Assembly (NCBI GenBank): GCA_903868145.1
Contig: CAIPTY010000046.1
Coordinates: forward strand, 26,213-90,212
Origin: an uncultured Desulfuromonadales bacterium
GTDB taxonomy: Bacteria; Desulfobacterota; Desulfuromonadia; Geobacterales; Pseudopelobacteraceae
Direction of reading: 5' to 3'
Length of the DNA: 64,000 nt
Under the pieces are notes generated by a model. It was not told the DNA's origin and did not search any database. It saw only the letters and a list, made by a program, of their open reading frames with translations. Below are positions 8,334-17,505 of the stretch, one piece after another. Numbering within the stretch: position 1 is the stretch's first letter; every line of letters starts with the position of its first letter. The position numbers and the translations under genes are program-made.

Positions 8334-8926
8334 TCGCACTCCTGACCGGCAGGATCGCATACAAGTCGCCCGACCATATCATCCTCGATGTGAACGGCGT
8401 CGGCTACCGAGTACTGATCCCTTTTTCCACCTACTACGAATTACCCGAAGAGGGTCTGGTCAGCCTGCACATCCACACCAACGTACGGGAGGATGCAATC
8501 CAATTATTCGGTTTCCGCACCCGACTGGAAAAATCCTTCTTCCAGATGCTCATCTCCGTCACCGGCATCGGCCCCAAAATGGCCCGCGATATTCTCTCCA
8601 ACATCCAGCCTGCTGCACTTTCTCATGCCCTCAGCCAGGGTGACATCCACAAGCTGTCTGCCATACCCGGTATCGGTAAGAAGACCGCCGAACGTCTGAT
8701 TCTTGAACTGAAGGATAAGGTCGGCAAACTTGAAATCCCCGACACCCTTCAAACCGGCTCACGCGAGATACCTGCAGGAGATGTGGTGGATGATGTGGTA
8801 TCGGCGCTGCTCAACCTGGGCTATAAAGAGCCGCAGGTAAGAAAAGCACTGGGGGGGCTTGACGCTAGCGGAGGAGGCGGTGTTGAGGAATTATTGAAGC
8901 AGGCCCTGAAAATGCTGATGAAGTGA
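8330..8926 (+). CDS. ruvA: Holliday junction branch migration protein RuvA
   Basis: This 198-residue protein has the N-terminal OB-fold, then two helix-hairpin-helix motifs ([13 protein letters not shown] and [19 protein letters not shown]), then a flexible linker and the C-terminal RuvB-binding domain. RuvA tetramers hold the junction and load RuvB. The start overlaps the ruvC stop. The usual next gene, ruvB, is not here: the next gene is convergent and unrelated. Confidence 0.96.
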   Translation: MIALLTGRIAYKSPDHIILDVNGVGYRVLIPFSTYYELPEEGLVSLHIHTNVREDAIQLFGFRTRLEKSFFQMLISVTGIGPKMARDILSNIQPAALSHALSQGDIHKLSAIPGIGKKTAERLILELKDKVGKLEIPDTLQTGSREIPAGDVVDDVVSALLNLGYKEPQVRKALGGLDASGGGGVEELLKQALKMLMK

Positions 8927-8987
8927 AAAAACAGAGGGGGCCGGTCATGTATCGCCGCTGATAGCTGACTATTGTGCGCCCTGCCCC

Positions 8988-9962
8988 TCACCTGTCCAAT
9001 AGCCTCTGATACTCCCCTATACCCAGAGCCGTGTGCCAGTGACCGCTCCACTTCCCGATGGCACCCCCGCCCCAGAATATCAAAACCACCAGCAGCGCAA
9101 AAACAAAACCGGGAATGACGAAACGACCGGCAACGCGCATGGAAAGCGCCTGATTGAAGCGGCAGTGACTGACACAACGCCAGCAGCCGATGCATTCGGG
9201 TGAGGTTACGCTCTGTTTGTGCATGACATCAATCCGGCTCGGGCAGACCTGACTGCAGACGCCGCATGAAATACAACGGTCGAGATCGCGGGTGACACGG
9301 ACCGGCGACAGAATTGAAAAAAGCCCCAGCAGGGCACCGTAGGGGCAGAGATAGCGGCAAAAGGGGTTTTTCAGAAAGAAACCGAGCGCGGTCACAACCA
9401 GGATAACGCCAAGGGCAGTGGGTGATATCTGCCGGAAGAAATCCAGCAGGCGCACATCGGCCAGCTTGTGGTAATCAGAGTGGATAAAGGCCTGCAACGC
9501 TGATGGAGACATGGCAATGGCAACAGAGTAGAGAAAAAAACCCAACAGCAGGTATTTCAGACAGCGCAGGGGGACATCGAACCACTTCGGCAGGAGCGTG
9601 TTCCGGTGCATCAGCTTGAAACCGATCTTCCAGGAGCATTCGGAGACGGCAGCAACCGGGCAGATCCATGAGCAGAAGGAGCGACGCATGAGCAGCGCCA
9701 GCAGCACAATCGTGATAAAAATCACCACCGCCGCCGGATGAACCGGGTTGATGCCGCCCCCCCTGAGCCAGGCGGCGGTGCCCAGCAGGCCGGAAATCGG
9801 GAGGAAACCTTCAATGCCGTCCGGGCGGAGGGTGGAAGCTGGCAGGGTCCCGCTCCGGATCGCATCAATAAACAGATAGAACCTTATGCCCAGCCAGAGC
9901 ATGAAACTGAGAAAACACCATTGGATCAGGATGCGCAAGGGCTGGACATAGCGGGCGGACAT
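8988..9962 (-). CDS. NapH/NosR-like polyferredoxin membrane protein
   Basis: This 324-residue membrane protein has several hydrophobic helices and two copies of the NapH/NosR CxxxCP motif (FCSWICP near 97-102 and FCRYLCP near 202-207). A C-terminal ferredoxin domain carries two four-cysteine sets (CISCGVCSQVCP near 230-241 and CIGCWRC...CRF near 257-267). Such proteins pass electrons from quinol to periplasmic or cytoplasmic partners. No nitrate, nitrous oxide or cytochrome oxidase genes lie next to it, so the partner is unknown. A GTG 15 bases upstream is in frame, but GGGAGA precedes ATG 9962. Confidence 0.85.
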   Translation of the reverse strand: MSARYVQPLRILIQWCFLSFMLWLGIRFYLFIDAIRSGTLPASTLRPDGIEGFLPISGLLGTAAWLRGGGINPVHPAAVVIFITIVLLALLMRRSFCSWICPVAAVSECSWKIGFKLMHRNTLLPKWFDVPLRCLKYLLLGFFLYSVAIAMSPSALQAFIHSDYHKLADVRLLDFFRQISPTALGVILVVTALGFFLKNPFCRYLCPYGALLGLFSILSPVRVTRDLDRCISCGVCSQVCPSRIDVMHKQSVTSPECIGCWRCVSHCRFNQALSMRVAGRFVIPGFVFALLVVLIFWGGGAIGKWSGHWHTALGIGEYQRLLDR

Positions 9963-9987
9963 GCAATCTCCCGGCACAACAGTAGTA

Positions 9988-10014
9988 CCGGGACAGGTTG
10001 GAAGCCCGTCCCGG
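9988..10014. repeat. CCGGGAC..GTCCCGG stem-loop downstream of HtrA gene
   Basis: Seven-base perfect arms flank a 13-base loop. It lies between the HtrA gene stop and the polyferredoxin gene start. It may be a dispersed intergenic palindrome that also ends the HtrA transcript. There is no T run. Confidence 0.5.
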
Positions 10015-10021
10015 CAGAGAA

Positions 10022-11449
10022 TTATTCCGATCTCATGGCCACGTACTGCACGCTGCCGTCGGGGCGCCTGAGCAGTAGCCGCACCACATCGCCCTTCTTG
10101 AGTTTGGCAACCAGCGCGGCAAACGCATCCAGCGAATCCGGGCGACTGCCATTTATCTCGACGATGATGCTGCCCGGCGTAACGCCTGCCTCTTCAGCCG
10201 CCGCCCCCTGCCTCACCTCAGTCACAACAAGCCCTGCCTTTGCATCCCTGACACGCAGGCGAGCTGCAAGTTCTTTGGTCAGCTCCTGGACGACAATGCC
10301 AAGCTTTTCCTGCACGTTGACCCCCGCAGCAGGTGACTCGGAATCGCTCCCCTTCAGTTTGCTGACTACAACAAAAATATCCTGTTTTTTTCCGTCGCGG
10401 AAAATGATGAGCCTGGCTTTTTTCTCAATGGGGGTAGCAGCTACATAACGGGGCAGTTCGGTGCCGTCATTAATCTGCTTGCCGTCAAACTCCAGAATAA
10501 TGTCACCGGCCTTGAGCCCGGACTTGTCAGCCGGGGTATCCTTTTCAACATTGGAAATCAGCGCCCCTTTTTCGGATTCAAGTCCGAAGGACTTTGCCAG
10601 CTCTGCCGTGAGCGGCTGAACCCGAACCCCCAGATATCCGCGTGTGACCTTGCCCGTATCCCGCAACTGCTCGATGATCCCTTTGGCCATATTGATAGGT
10701 ATGGCGAAACCGATGCCCTGGCCGCCGGCAATTATGGCGGTGTTGATGCCGATCACCCTGCCGTCGGTATTGAAGAGCGGGCCGCCCGAATTCCCGGGAT
10801 TGATGGAGGCATCTGTCTGGATGAAATCATCGTAGGGGCCGCTTCCGATAACCCGCCCCTTGGCGCTCACAATGCCGGCCGTGACCGTCTGCGCCAGACC
10901 GAAGGGGTTGCCGATGGCCATGACCCATTCTCCGACCTCCAGAGCATCACTGTCCCCCAGCTCGGCGGCGTGAAAAGATTCAGTATCGCTGATCTTGATA
11001 AGAGCCAGATCAAGTTTGTCGTCCGATCCCTTGATAACCCCTTTCACTTCCCGTCCGTCGGCGAGCTTGACCATAACCTCGTCGGCGCCGTTCACAACAT
11101 GGTTATTGGTGAGGATATAACCATCCGGGCTGATGATGAATCCGGTGCCGAGGCTTTGCTCGCGGCGCGTACGCTGTTGGGGAACCTGTTCATTGAACTG
11201 CCCGAAAAAATCTTCAAAAAAATTGTCAAAAGGTGTCTGGGCATGGGGGGAACGGCGAATGCGCTGTTTCGGCTTGATAATTTTCGCCGTGCGGATGTTG
11301 ACGACGGACGGCTTGAGTTTCTTTGCCAACTCGACAAAGTCGGGGCTGATGGTCTTTGCCACGGATGCATCAGGCAGGGCAACCGAGATAATTGCAGCAA
11401 CGAGACTTGCGACAAGCAAATGTAAAGCCCGCACAATATTTTTTGACAT
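10022..11449 (-). CDS. Do-family periplasmic serine protease (HtrA/DegP)
   Basis: This 475-residue protein has a signal peptide (about residues 1-31), a trypsin-like domain with the triad His 117 (TNNHVV), Asp 147 (DLAL) and Ser 221 (NPGNSGGP), and two C-terminal PDZ domains (GYLGVRVQPL and a second near LGIVVQEL). It degrades or refolds damaged envelope proteins. The open frame extends 23 codons further upstream, but GGGAGG seven bases before ATG 11449 and the signal peptide fix the start. It lies 127 bases downstream of a response-regulator gene on the same strand, which suggests stress control. Confidence 0.93.
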   Translation of the reverse strand: MSKNIVRALHLLVASLVAAIISVALPDASVAKTISPDFVELAKKLKPSVVNIRTAKIIKPKQRIRRSPHAQTPFDNFFEDFFGQFNEQVPQQRTRREQSLGTGFIISPDGYILTNNHVVNGADEVMVKLADGREVKGVIKGSDDKLDLALIKISDTESFHAAELGDSDALEVGEWVMAIGNPFGLAQTVTAGIVSAKGRVIGSGPYDDFIQTDASINPGNSGGPLFNTDGRVIGINTAIIAGGQGIGFAIPINMAKGIIEQLRDTGKVTRGYLGVRVQPLTAELAKSFGLESEKGALISNVEKDTPADKSGLKAGDIILEFDGKQINDGTELPRYVAATPIEKKARLIIFRDGKKQDIFVVVSKLKGSDSESPAAGVNVQEKLGIVVQELTKELAARLRVRDAKAGLVVTEVRQGAAAEEAGVTPGSIIVEINGSRPDSLDAFAALVAKLKKGDVVRLLLRRPDGSVQYVAMRSE

Positions 11450-11576
11450 GTCATGACCTCCCTGTATCCTGTACTCCGGGTTTAATAAAGAGAGGCGGGT
11501 CGAATTATACAACGACACCGCCTGTCTTTTACCGTCTGAAAATAATCAGTATGTCTGCGAAAGTCAACCCCGTCCG

Positions 11577-12248
11577 TTAGCCCTCGCGCATGACGTATCC
11601 CTGCCCGCGTACGGTGTGAATCAACTTGACGGGGAAATCCTTGTCGACCTTTTTGCGCAGGTAGTTGACATAGACGTCGATGATATTGGTGAAGCTGTCA
11701 AAGGCATAATCCCAAACGTGATCTGCGATCATGGCCCGTGAAAGAACCTTGTTGTTGTTGCGCATCAGGTATTCCAGCAGACCGTATTCCTTGGCTGTCA
11801 GATCGATCTCCATCTTGCCGCGCCAGATCTTGTGGCTGACCGGATCAAGGCGCAGGTCGGCGAAACGGATTTCAGCGCCACGATCCTGCCCTTCCCGGCG
11901 CAGCAGGGCACGAACCCTGGCGGTAAGCTCAGCAAAGGCAAACGGCTTGGCGAGGTAGTCATCCGCCCCGGCATCAAGGCCTGCCACAATATCATCGGTG
12001 CTGTTCTTGGCGGTCAGCATCAGCACCGGGATGCGATTACCGGCTGCACGCAGTTCCCTGACGATTGTCAGACCGTCTTTTTTGGGAATCGTCACATCCA
12101 GTATGGCGAGACTGAATTCACCCGTAAGAAGCTGCTTGCTGCCATCGGCACCGTCATGACTCACGACAACCTCGTAGGTTTCCTCTTCAAGGCCACGCTT
12201 GATAAAACTGGCAACCTTCTTCTCATCTTCAACCACTAGAATTTTCAT
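11577..12248 (-). CDS. OmpR-family two-component response regulator
   Basis: This 223-residue protein has a receiver domain (acidic pocket VVEDE near 5-9, phospho-acceptor Asp 51 in AILDVTIPKKDG, conserved Lys in LAKPF near 103) and an OmpR-type winged-helix domain (LTAKEYGLLEYLMRNNNKVLSR, then IDVYVNYLRKKVDKDF). It resembles CusR/CopR-type regulators. No histidine kinase gene is adjacent, so the cognate kinase must be elsewhere. The HtrA gene follows on the same strand and may be a target. Confidence 0.93.
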   Translation of the reverse strand: MKILVVEDEKKVASFIKRGLEEETYEVVVSHDGADGSKQLLTGEFSLAILDVTIPKKDGLTIVRELRAAGNRIPVLMLTAKNSTDDIVAGLDAGADDYLAKPFAFAELTARVRALLRREGQDRGAEIRFADLRLDPVSHKIWRGKMEIDLTAKEYGLLEYLMRNNNKVLSRAMIADHVWDYAFDSFTNIIDVYVNYLRKKVDKDFPVKLIHTVRGQGYVMREG

Positions 12249-12316
12249 ACGCTACTCTCCTTTTTTGGTATGCATTCCATACTTCGATGATTCTACCGAT
12301 AGTCCGGGTACGTGAA

Positions 12317-13126
12317 TCAGACCGTGATGCTGTCCATGCGTCTCATGATGTCGGATGCCGCCTCCTCAACCGACTTGTTGGTAACATTGATGACCATCCA
12401 CTCGGGATGACGACGGTACAACTGCTTGCAGTATGCCAGTTCATCCTCCACCTGCTGATAGTCTGCGTAGCTGCCGCGCGGGCTCTGTCGCATGTTGATC
12501 AGACGCGATGTGCGTATTTCAACCAGTCGTTTCGGGTCGATAATCAGTGCGACAATCTTGCTCTGATCTATCTGGAAAAGCTCCTCCGGAGGATCGATCC
12601 CTTTGACCAGCGGCACGTTGGCAACCTTGTACCCCTTGTGCGCAAGGTACATGGAAAGCGGTGTCTTCGACGACCGTGAGACCCCCACCAGAACCAGATC
12701 AGCCTTGTGGAGATAGCGCGTTTCCTGGCCATCATCGTGCTTGACGGTAAAATTGACCGCCTCGACGCGCTTGTGATATTCAGTATCGATGCGGTGCAGG
12801 AGTCCCGGCTTTTCCTGCGAGGCGGAGCCAAGAAAACGGGACAGACTGTAAATCAGTCCGCTGAGAAGATCAACCGCCAGCAGGCTGTGTTCCTCGGTAA
12901 TACGCTCAACGGTCTCCGCCAGATGCGGATCAACAAGGGTGTAGGCCACCATGCCCGGGTCGTGCACAACAACGGATAGAGCCTGTTGAATATCGGCCTG
13001 GTTCCTGATCTGGAAAAGACGATGAATCCTGACATCATCATCATAAAATTGTGAGAGAGCGGCACGTATAACCCGCTCGGCAGTTTCTCCTGTTGAATCG
13101 GATATGATATAAATAACCTTGTTCAT
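12317..13126 (-). CDS. ppsR: PEP synthetase regulatory kinase/pyrophosphorylase (PpsR, DUF299)
   Basis: This 269-residue protein matches the DUF299 family from end to end: [20 protein letters not shown] at the start, and the P-loop-like [15 protein letters not shown] near 150. PpsR-type enzymes use ADP to phosphorylate a threonine of phosphoenolpyruvate synthetase or pyruvate phosphate dikinase, and reverse this with phosphate. They switch gluconeogenic flux. The target gene is not in the window. A sigma-70-like promoter lies about 60 bases upstream. Confidence 0.93.
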   Translation of the reverse strand: MNKVIYIISDSTGETAERVIRAALSQFYDDDVRIHRLFQIRNQADIQQALSVVVHDPGMVAYTLVDPHLAETVERITEEHSLLAVDLLSGLIYSLSRFLGSASQEKPGLLHRIDTEYHKRVEAVNFTVKHDDGQETRYLHKADLVLVGVSRSSKTPLSMYLAHKGYKVANVPLVKGIDPPEELFQIDQSKIVALIIDPKRLVEIRTSRLINMRQSPRGSYADYQQVEDELAYCKQLYRRHPEWMVINVTNKSVEEAASDIMRRMDSITV

Positions 13127-13187
13127 GCACCATGCCCGACACGCTCATAAACTTTAAACCGAGACTAAGTTATATTTTCTAATGAGG

Positions 13188-13216
13188 ATTAAAAATCAGC
13201 TGGACATATTTGTCAA
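13188..13216 (-). promoter_or_regulatory. Sigma-70-like promoter upstream of ppsR
   Basis: On the minus strand, TTGACA at 13216-13211 and TTTAAT at 13193-13188 are separated by 17 bases. It is the best promoter match in the gap between the divergent ppsR and prmA genes. Confidence 0.55.
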
Positions 13217-13291
13217 GTTTTTTTGTTGCTACTCCCACAACGTTCTGCTAACGTGCCGATCTTGTAAAGTAATACGTATTCAGGTTATCAG

Positions 13292-14224
13292 ATGAATGAA
13301 ACGTGGGACGAAATATCCTGCCATGTCCCCGCAGAACTTGCCGACATCGTTGCAGAGTACCTTACAGAGCTTTCCAGTAACGGGGTCTGCACCGAAAACC
13401 GTGTCGTTGATGCCTTTTCTGTCAGTGAAATACCGGAATCGCTTTCCACAACCATCCGTGCATATTTTCCATCCGGCGAAACCAGCCTTGCGCGACTGGC
13501 CGAAATTGAAACCTTCCTGAACGGACTATCCGGCAGAGAGACCGGTTACAGAGCCGTGCCCCCGGAGTTGTCAAGGGTCAGCGCCGAGGACTGGAGCACC
13601 AGTTGGAAAGTAAATTTCAAACCGCTCAGGGTTGGACGCCGCCTGCTGATCGTTCCATCCTGGGAAAGCATCGAACCTGACGCGGACGATGTCGTTTTAC
13701 GTATTGACCCCGGCATGGCATTTGGAACCGGTGGACACGAGACAACCCGCCTCTGCCTTGAAATGCTGGAAAACATCATGGACACCATGCCGCTCATGCA
13801 CGCGCCGTCAGTACTGGACGTGGGAACCGGCTCGGGCATTCTGGCAATGGCTGCCGTCCAACTTGGCGCGCAACGGGTCTGTGCGCTGGATATCGACCCG
13901 CAGGCATTGGAGGTGGCACGGGAGAATCTTGCCGCCAACGGCCTGCTGGAGCAGGTTGAGTGCAGCACGACACCTCTTGAGTCACTGGACGGGAGCTTCT
14001 TCGACGTTATCCTGGCAAATATCCTGGCCGAAGAACTGGTTCGGCTGGCACCGTATCTGACCCGTCACCTTGTCGACGGCGGCAGTCTGGTACTCTCCGG
14101 CATCCTGGCGGAAAAGGAAGCGCTGGTTCGCAACGGATTCGCATCCCGGCGGCTCACATATCAAAATACACTTCGTCAGGGTGAGTGGGTTGCAATCCGC
14201 TATATGAAAGAAGCCAACGCATGA
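13292..14224 (+). CDS. prmA: Ribosomal protein L11 methyltransferase PrmA
   Basis: This 310-residue protein has an N-terminal substrate-recognition domain and a class I SAM methyltransferase domain. FGTGGHETT, the SAM-binding VLDVGTGSGILAMAA near 170-184, and the catalytic-loop motif NILAEELVRLAP are all typical of PrmA. It trimethylates ribosomal protein L11. The stop codon overlaps the start of rsmE. Confidence 0.93.
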   Translation: MNETWDEISCHVPAELADIVAEYLTELSSNGVCTENRVVDAFSVSEIPESLSTTIRAYFPSGETSLARLAEIETFLNGLSGRETGYRAVPPELSRVSAEDWSTSWKVNFKPLRVGRRLLIVPSWESIEPDADDVVLRIDPGMAFGTGGHETTRLCLEMLENIMDTMPLMHAPSVLDVGTGSGILAMAAVQLGAQRVCALDIDPQALEVARENLAANGLLEQVECSTTPLESLDGSFFDVILANILAEELVRLAPYLTRHLVDGGSLVLSGILAEKEALVRNGFASRRLTYQNTLRQGEWVAIRYMKEANA

Positions 14225-14967
14225 GCAGTCGCCGCTTCATGATAAATTCCCGCAGCATCCGCAACGGATATGCCTCATTCGACGGTGAGCTGTTCAACCA
14301 TATAGTGCGTGTGCTGCGGCTCTCGCCGGGCGACCCCGTAACGCTTGTTGACGAAAAGGGATGCGAGCATACCGGGCTTATCGATCAGGTGGCAAAGGAG
14401 TGGGTAGCCGTCAAGATCACACAGACAAACCTCGGGCAGACCGACGACGGGATCAGCACACGAATCACCATCTGTCAGGCGCTCCCCAAGGGCGAAAAGA
14501 TCGACCTGATTCTCCAGAAGGGGACGGAGCTGGGTGCACATGATTTTTGGCTGTTCGGAGGCAGGCGCTCAATTGCCCGCGTGCGTGAAGACCAGCGCGA
14601 CGGCAAACTGGAACGCTGGAACCGGATAGTGGCCGAGGCGGCGCGGCAGTGCGGCCGCCGCATCGTTCCATCCGTCTCTTGGTATCCTACTGCTGTTGAG
14701 GCTTCTGACTCGGTTACCCACGACCTGCGCCTGATTCTCTGGGAAGGTGAACGTGAACAACGCCTGAGAGATGTGCTGACCGGAATCTCACCACCCGGTT
14801 CCGTGATCGTGGCGATCGGCCCTGAAGGCGGCTTCGACCCCCTGGAGGCGCGGCATTTCGCACGGCACGGTTTTCAGGCGATCTCTCTCGGCTCAAGAAT
14901 ATTGAGGACCGAAACGGCCGCTATTGCTATTCTGGCAATTCTGCAGTATATATGCGACGATATCTGA
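14221..14967 (+). CDS. rsmE: 16S rRNA (uracil-1498-N3)-methyltransferase RsmE
   Basis: This 248-residue SPOUT-class protein has an N-terminal PUA-like domain (FDGELFNHIVRVLRLSPGD). The C-terminal knot region has the SAM-binding stretch AIGPEGGFDPLEA and SLGSRILRTETAAIAIL, both diagnostic for RsmE. It methylates U1498 of 16S rRNA. ATG 14221 overlaps the prmA stop (ATGA); an in-frame ATG at 14185 lies inside prmA and is unlikely. prmA-rsmE is a common pair. Confidence 0.95.
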   Translation: MSSRRFMINSRSIRNGYASFDGELFNHIVRVLRLSPGDPVTLVDEKGCEHTGLIDQVAKEWVAVKITQTNLGQTDDGISTRITICQALPKGEKIDLILQKGTELGAHDFWLFGGRRSIARVREDQRDGKLERWNRIVAEAARQCGRRIVPSVSWYPTAVEASDSVTHDLRLILWEGEREQRLRDVLTGISPPGSVIVAIGPEGGFDPLEARHFARHGFQAISLGSRILRTETAAIAILAILQYICDDI

Positions 14968-14982
14968 AAGAAGGAGCCGCTG

Positions 14983-15585
14983 ATGAAATGTCCAAAATGT
15001 GGATACACAAGTTTTGAATTTCACGATTCCTGTACCAAGTGTTCCAGCGATCTGACCGGTTTCAAGACCACATACGGGCTTAAATCCATCGTACTTCCAC
15101 AGCAGGCCCGGACGACCATGGCTGAATCGTTGTCGGATGAGAAGCCCGGTCAGGCGGCGGATCCGGTGGAGGTGCCCAGCGATATGTTTTCCTTTGATCT
15201 TCCCGATGAACCTGCCACAACCCGGCCTGCACCTCCGCTACAGGATGATCCCTTCAGATTTGACGATGATCCCGTGGCCGCTCCGGCGTCTGGTGGGGAC
15301 TTTTCCTTTGGCAACGATACTCAGTCCATTCAGGGCAACGCCGAGGTAGATGCCTTTGCCGACCTGCTTGAATCCACACCTCACAAAAATGACAACCCCT
15401 TTTCCGAGCCGCCGACTGCGCCGGTTCAGGCCGCACCGGTTCAGGCTGCTGTAGGCACGGGGGAATTTGATATGAACAGCTTTTCCTGGGATGATCCGGC
15501 ACCGGTCACTGAAAGTGCCACAGGCAAACCGACCGAAGATGACTTCAACAGCCTCTTCGGCGACAAGGACAACACTTCCAAATAG
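14983..15585 (+). CDS. Zinc-ribbon protein with acidic low-complexity tail
   Basis: This 200-residue protein begins with a four-cysteine zinc ribbon (Cys 3, 6, 17, 20; MKCPKCGYTSFEF...SCTKC). The rest is disordered and rich in Asp, Pro, Ala and Phe, with short repeats of the kind DPFRFDDD, DNPFSEP and QAAPVQAA. No catalytic domain is visible. It starts 16 bases after rsmE with an AAGGAG site and is probably the last gene of the prmA-rsmE operon. Function is unknown. Confidence 0.75.
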   Translation: MKCPKCGYTSFEFHDSCTKCSSDLTGFKTTYGLKSIVLPQQARTTMAESLSDEKPGQAADPVEVPSDMFSFDLPDEPATTRPAPPLQDDPFRFDDDPVAAPASGGDFSFGNDTQSIQGNAEVDAFADLLESTPHKNDNPFSEPPTAPVQAAPVQAAVGTGEFDMNSFSWDDPAPVTESATGKPTEDDFNSLFGDKDNTSK

Positions 15586-15611
15586 CTGCTGCACACGATA
15601 TGTTCAACTTC

Positions 15612-15655
15612 AAAGCCCGCTCCCCTTGGAAATGTTCAGGAAGGACGGGCTTTGA
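15612..15655 (+). terminator. Stem-loop terminator before mutL
   Basis: AAAGCCCG pairs with CGGGCTTT, with an inner CCTT/AAGG pairing, at the end of the prmA-rsmE group. The T run after it is short, so it may be a weak terminator. Confidence 0.55.
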
Positions 15656-15681
15656 CATTTATCCCACGGAGTAAGCAAACA

Positions 15682-17505
15682 GTGACCCAGCGCATCACCA
15701 TCCTTCCCGAGATCATAACCAACAAGATAGCCGCCGGCGAGGTGGTCGAGCGACCGGCTTCCGTCATCAAGGAGCTGATAGAAAACTCTCTCGATGCCGG
15801 CGCCACCGACATATCTGTTGAAATGGCCGCCGGAGGCAGACGACTGATCCGCATCACCGACAACGGCCATGGCATGTCCCGTGCGGATGCCATGCTCTCG
15901 CTGGAGCGGCACGCCACCAGCAAGATCAGAACCGACAGCGATCTGGACGGCATCCTCACCCTGGGCTTCCGGGGCGAAGCGCTCCCTTCCATCGCCTCGG
16001 TTTCGCGCTTCCGTCTGGCCACGCGCGAACCGGACAGCCTGGAAGGTACCGAGATCATAGTGGAGGGTGGTAGAGTCCGCGACGTGAAGGCATGCGGAAT
16101 GGCGCCCGGCACCGTCATCAGTGTGGAACAGCTCTTCTTCAACACCCCGGCCCGGCTCAAATTTCTGCGCAACCCGGAGACCGAAGCAGCCCGTGCAGCT
16201 GATTCCGTGCTCCGCATGGCCGTTTCACGAGCCGACACGTCATTCTCCTGCATCAGCGATGGTAGAGAACTGCTGAGAGTTCAGCGCGGTGATCTTCAGC
16301 GCCGGCTGGATCAGGTACTCGGCAGGGATACAAGCGGAAGACTTCATGCCGTAGAAAGTTCCATCGGGGACATCAGCATCACCGGTTTCATTTCAGGTCC
16401 ATCCATCGTCCGCTCCACCACCTCCGGGATGTTCACCTATATCAATGGCCGCTTCGTTCGTGACCGGGTCATTCAGCACGCCATCATGCAGGCCTACCGT
16501 GGCGTGATTGACCGTGGACGCTACCCGGTTACGGCGCTCTTCATCACACTGCCGCCCGGCGAAGTCGATGTGAATGTCCATCCCACCAAACATGAAGTCC
16601 GCTTCCGGCGGCAGCCGCAGGTACATGATGCCCTCCAGGGCGCTCTGGAAGGGCTCTTGCGACGTTCTCCCTGGCTGTCCGGCGAGCGGCAAAGCCCCCG
16701 GGCAACGACCATTGCATCCACCGGACAGGCCTACCGGGAACGTATCGCGGCAGCGGCGCAGGCATCCCTGCAGATGCCGTCCGGCGCCAAGCATCCCACC
16801 TTTCCGGGGCGCACAGCTTCATATCTCAAGCCACAAGAGGCATCATCAACAAGCCAAGCCCCCACTGTCGGTGAGTCAGCAGAGCCGTTTGAGCAGGAAA
16901 CTTCATCCGCGCATCAGCGGGGATATTTTTCATCACTGGCGGTTATCGGCCAGTTCCATGCCGAATACATACTCTGTCAGTCACACGACGAACTGGTGAT
17001 CATCGACCAGCATGCCGCCAGTGAACGGGTAGCCTATCAGCGCCTGAAACAGCAGTGCCGGGTCGGTGGGGTCGAATCCCAGCGCCTTCTGTTTCCCGAG
17101 ACGGTAGAATTGTCTTTTACCGAGGCTGCCGCAGCCCTGCGCTTTCAGACAGATCTGGCGCGGATCGGCTTCGAGCTGGAACCATTTGGCGGCACGACCA
17201 TCATCCTGTCAGCGGTTCCACGACTGACGGAAGGCACAGGAGCTACACAACTGATTCGTGACATCCTCTCCGAACTGAACCAGCGCGGCGTCAGCGCCGC
17301 CTTCCAGGACGCGGTTGACGAGCTGCTCTCCCGTATCGCCTGCCATTCGGTCGTGCGCGGCGTCCATCCTCTGGACACGATGCAGATAACGGAGCTGCTG
17401 CGCAGCATGGATGAAACCGACTTCGCCGCCAGTTGCCCCCATGGCAGACCAGTCTCGCATATTGTTACGCTGGTTGAGCTTGAGAAGACCTTCAAACGGA
17501 GATGA
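15682..17505 (+). CDS. mutL: DNA mismatch repair protein MutL
   Basis: This 607-residue protein has an N-terminal GHKL ATPase (ITNKIAAGEVVERPASVIKELIENSLDAGA with Glu 34, then TDNGHGM and TLGFRGEAL). A C-terminal dimerisation/endonuclease region has DQHAASER, ACHSVVRG and SCPHGRP. MutL couples mismatch recognition by MutS to strand removal. In the endonuclease motif DQHA-x2-E-x4-E, the last Glu appears as Gln (ERVAYQ). I chose GTG 15682, preceded by GGAG, because it gives the usual N-terminus; a TTG 30 bases upstream is in frame. The stop overlaps miaA. Confidence 0.95.
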   Translation: MTQRITILPEIITNKIAAGEVVERPASVIKELIENSLDAGATDISVEMAAGGRRLIRITDNGHGMSRADAMLSLERHATSKIRTDSDLDGILTLGFRGEALPSIASVSRFRLATREPDSLEGTEIIVEGGRVRDVKACGMAPGTVISVEQLFFNTPARLKFLRNPETEAARAADSVLRMAVSRADTSFSCISDGRELLRVQRGDLQRRLDQVLGRDTSGRLHAVESSIGDISITGFISGPSIVRSTTSGMFTYINGRFVRDRVIQHAIMQAYRGVIDRGRYPVTALFITLPPGEVDVNVHPTKHEVRFRRQPQVHDALQGALEGLLRRSPWLSGERQSPRATTIASTGQAYRERIAAAAQASLQMPSGAKHPTFPGRTASYLKPQEASSTSQAPTVGESAEPFEQETSSAHQRGYFSSLAVIGQFHAEYILCQSHDELVIIDQHAASERVAYQRLKQQCRVGGVESQRLLFPETVELSFTEAAAALRFQTDLARIGFELEPFGGTTIILSAVPRLTEGTGATQLIRDILSELNQRGVSAAFQDAVDELLSRIACHSVVRGVHPLDTMQITELLRSMDETDFAASCPHGRPVSHIVTLVELEKTFKRR

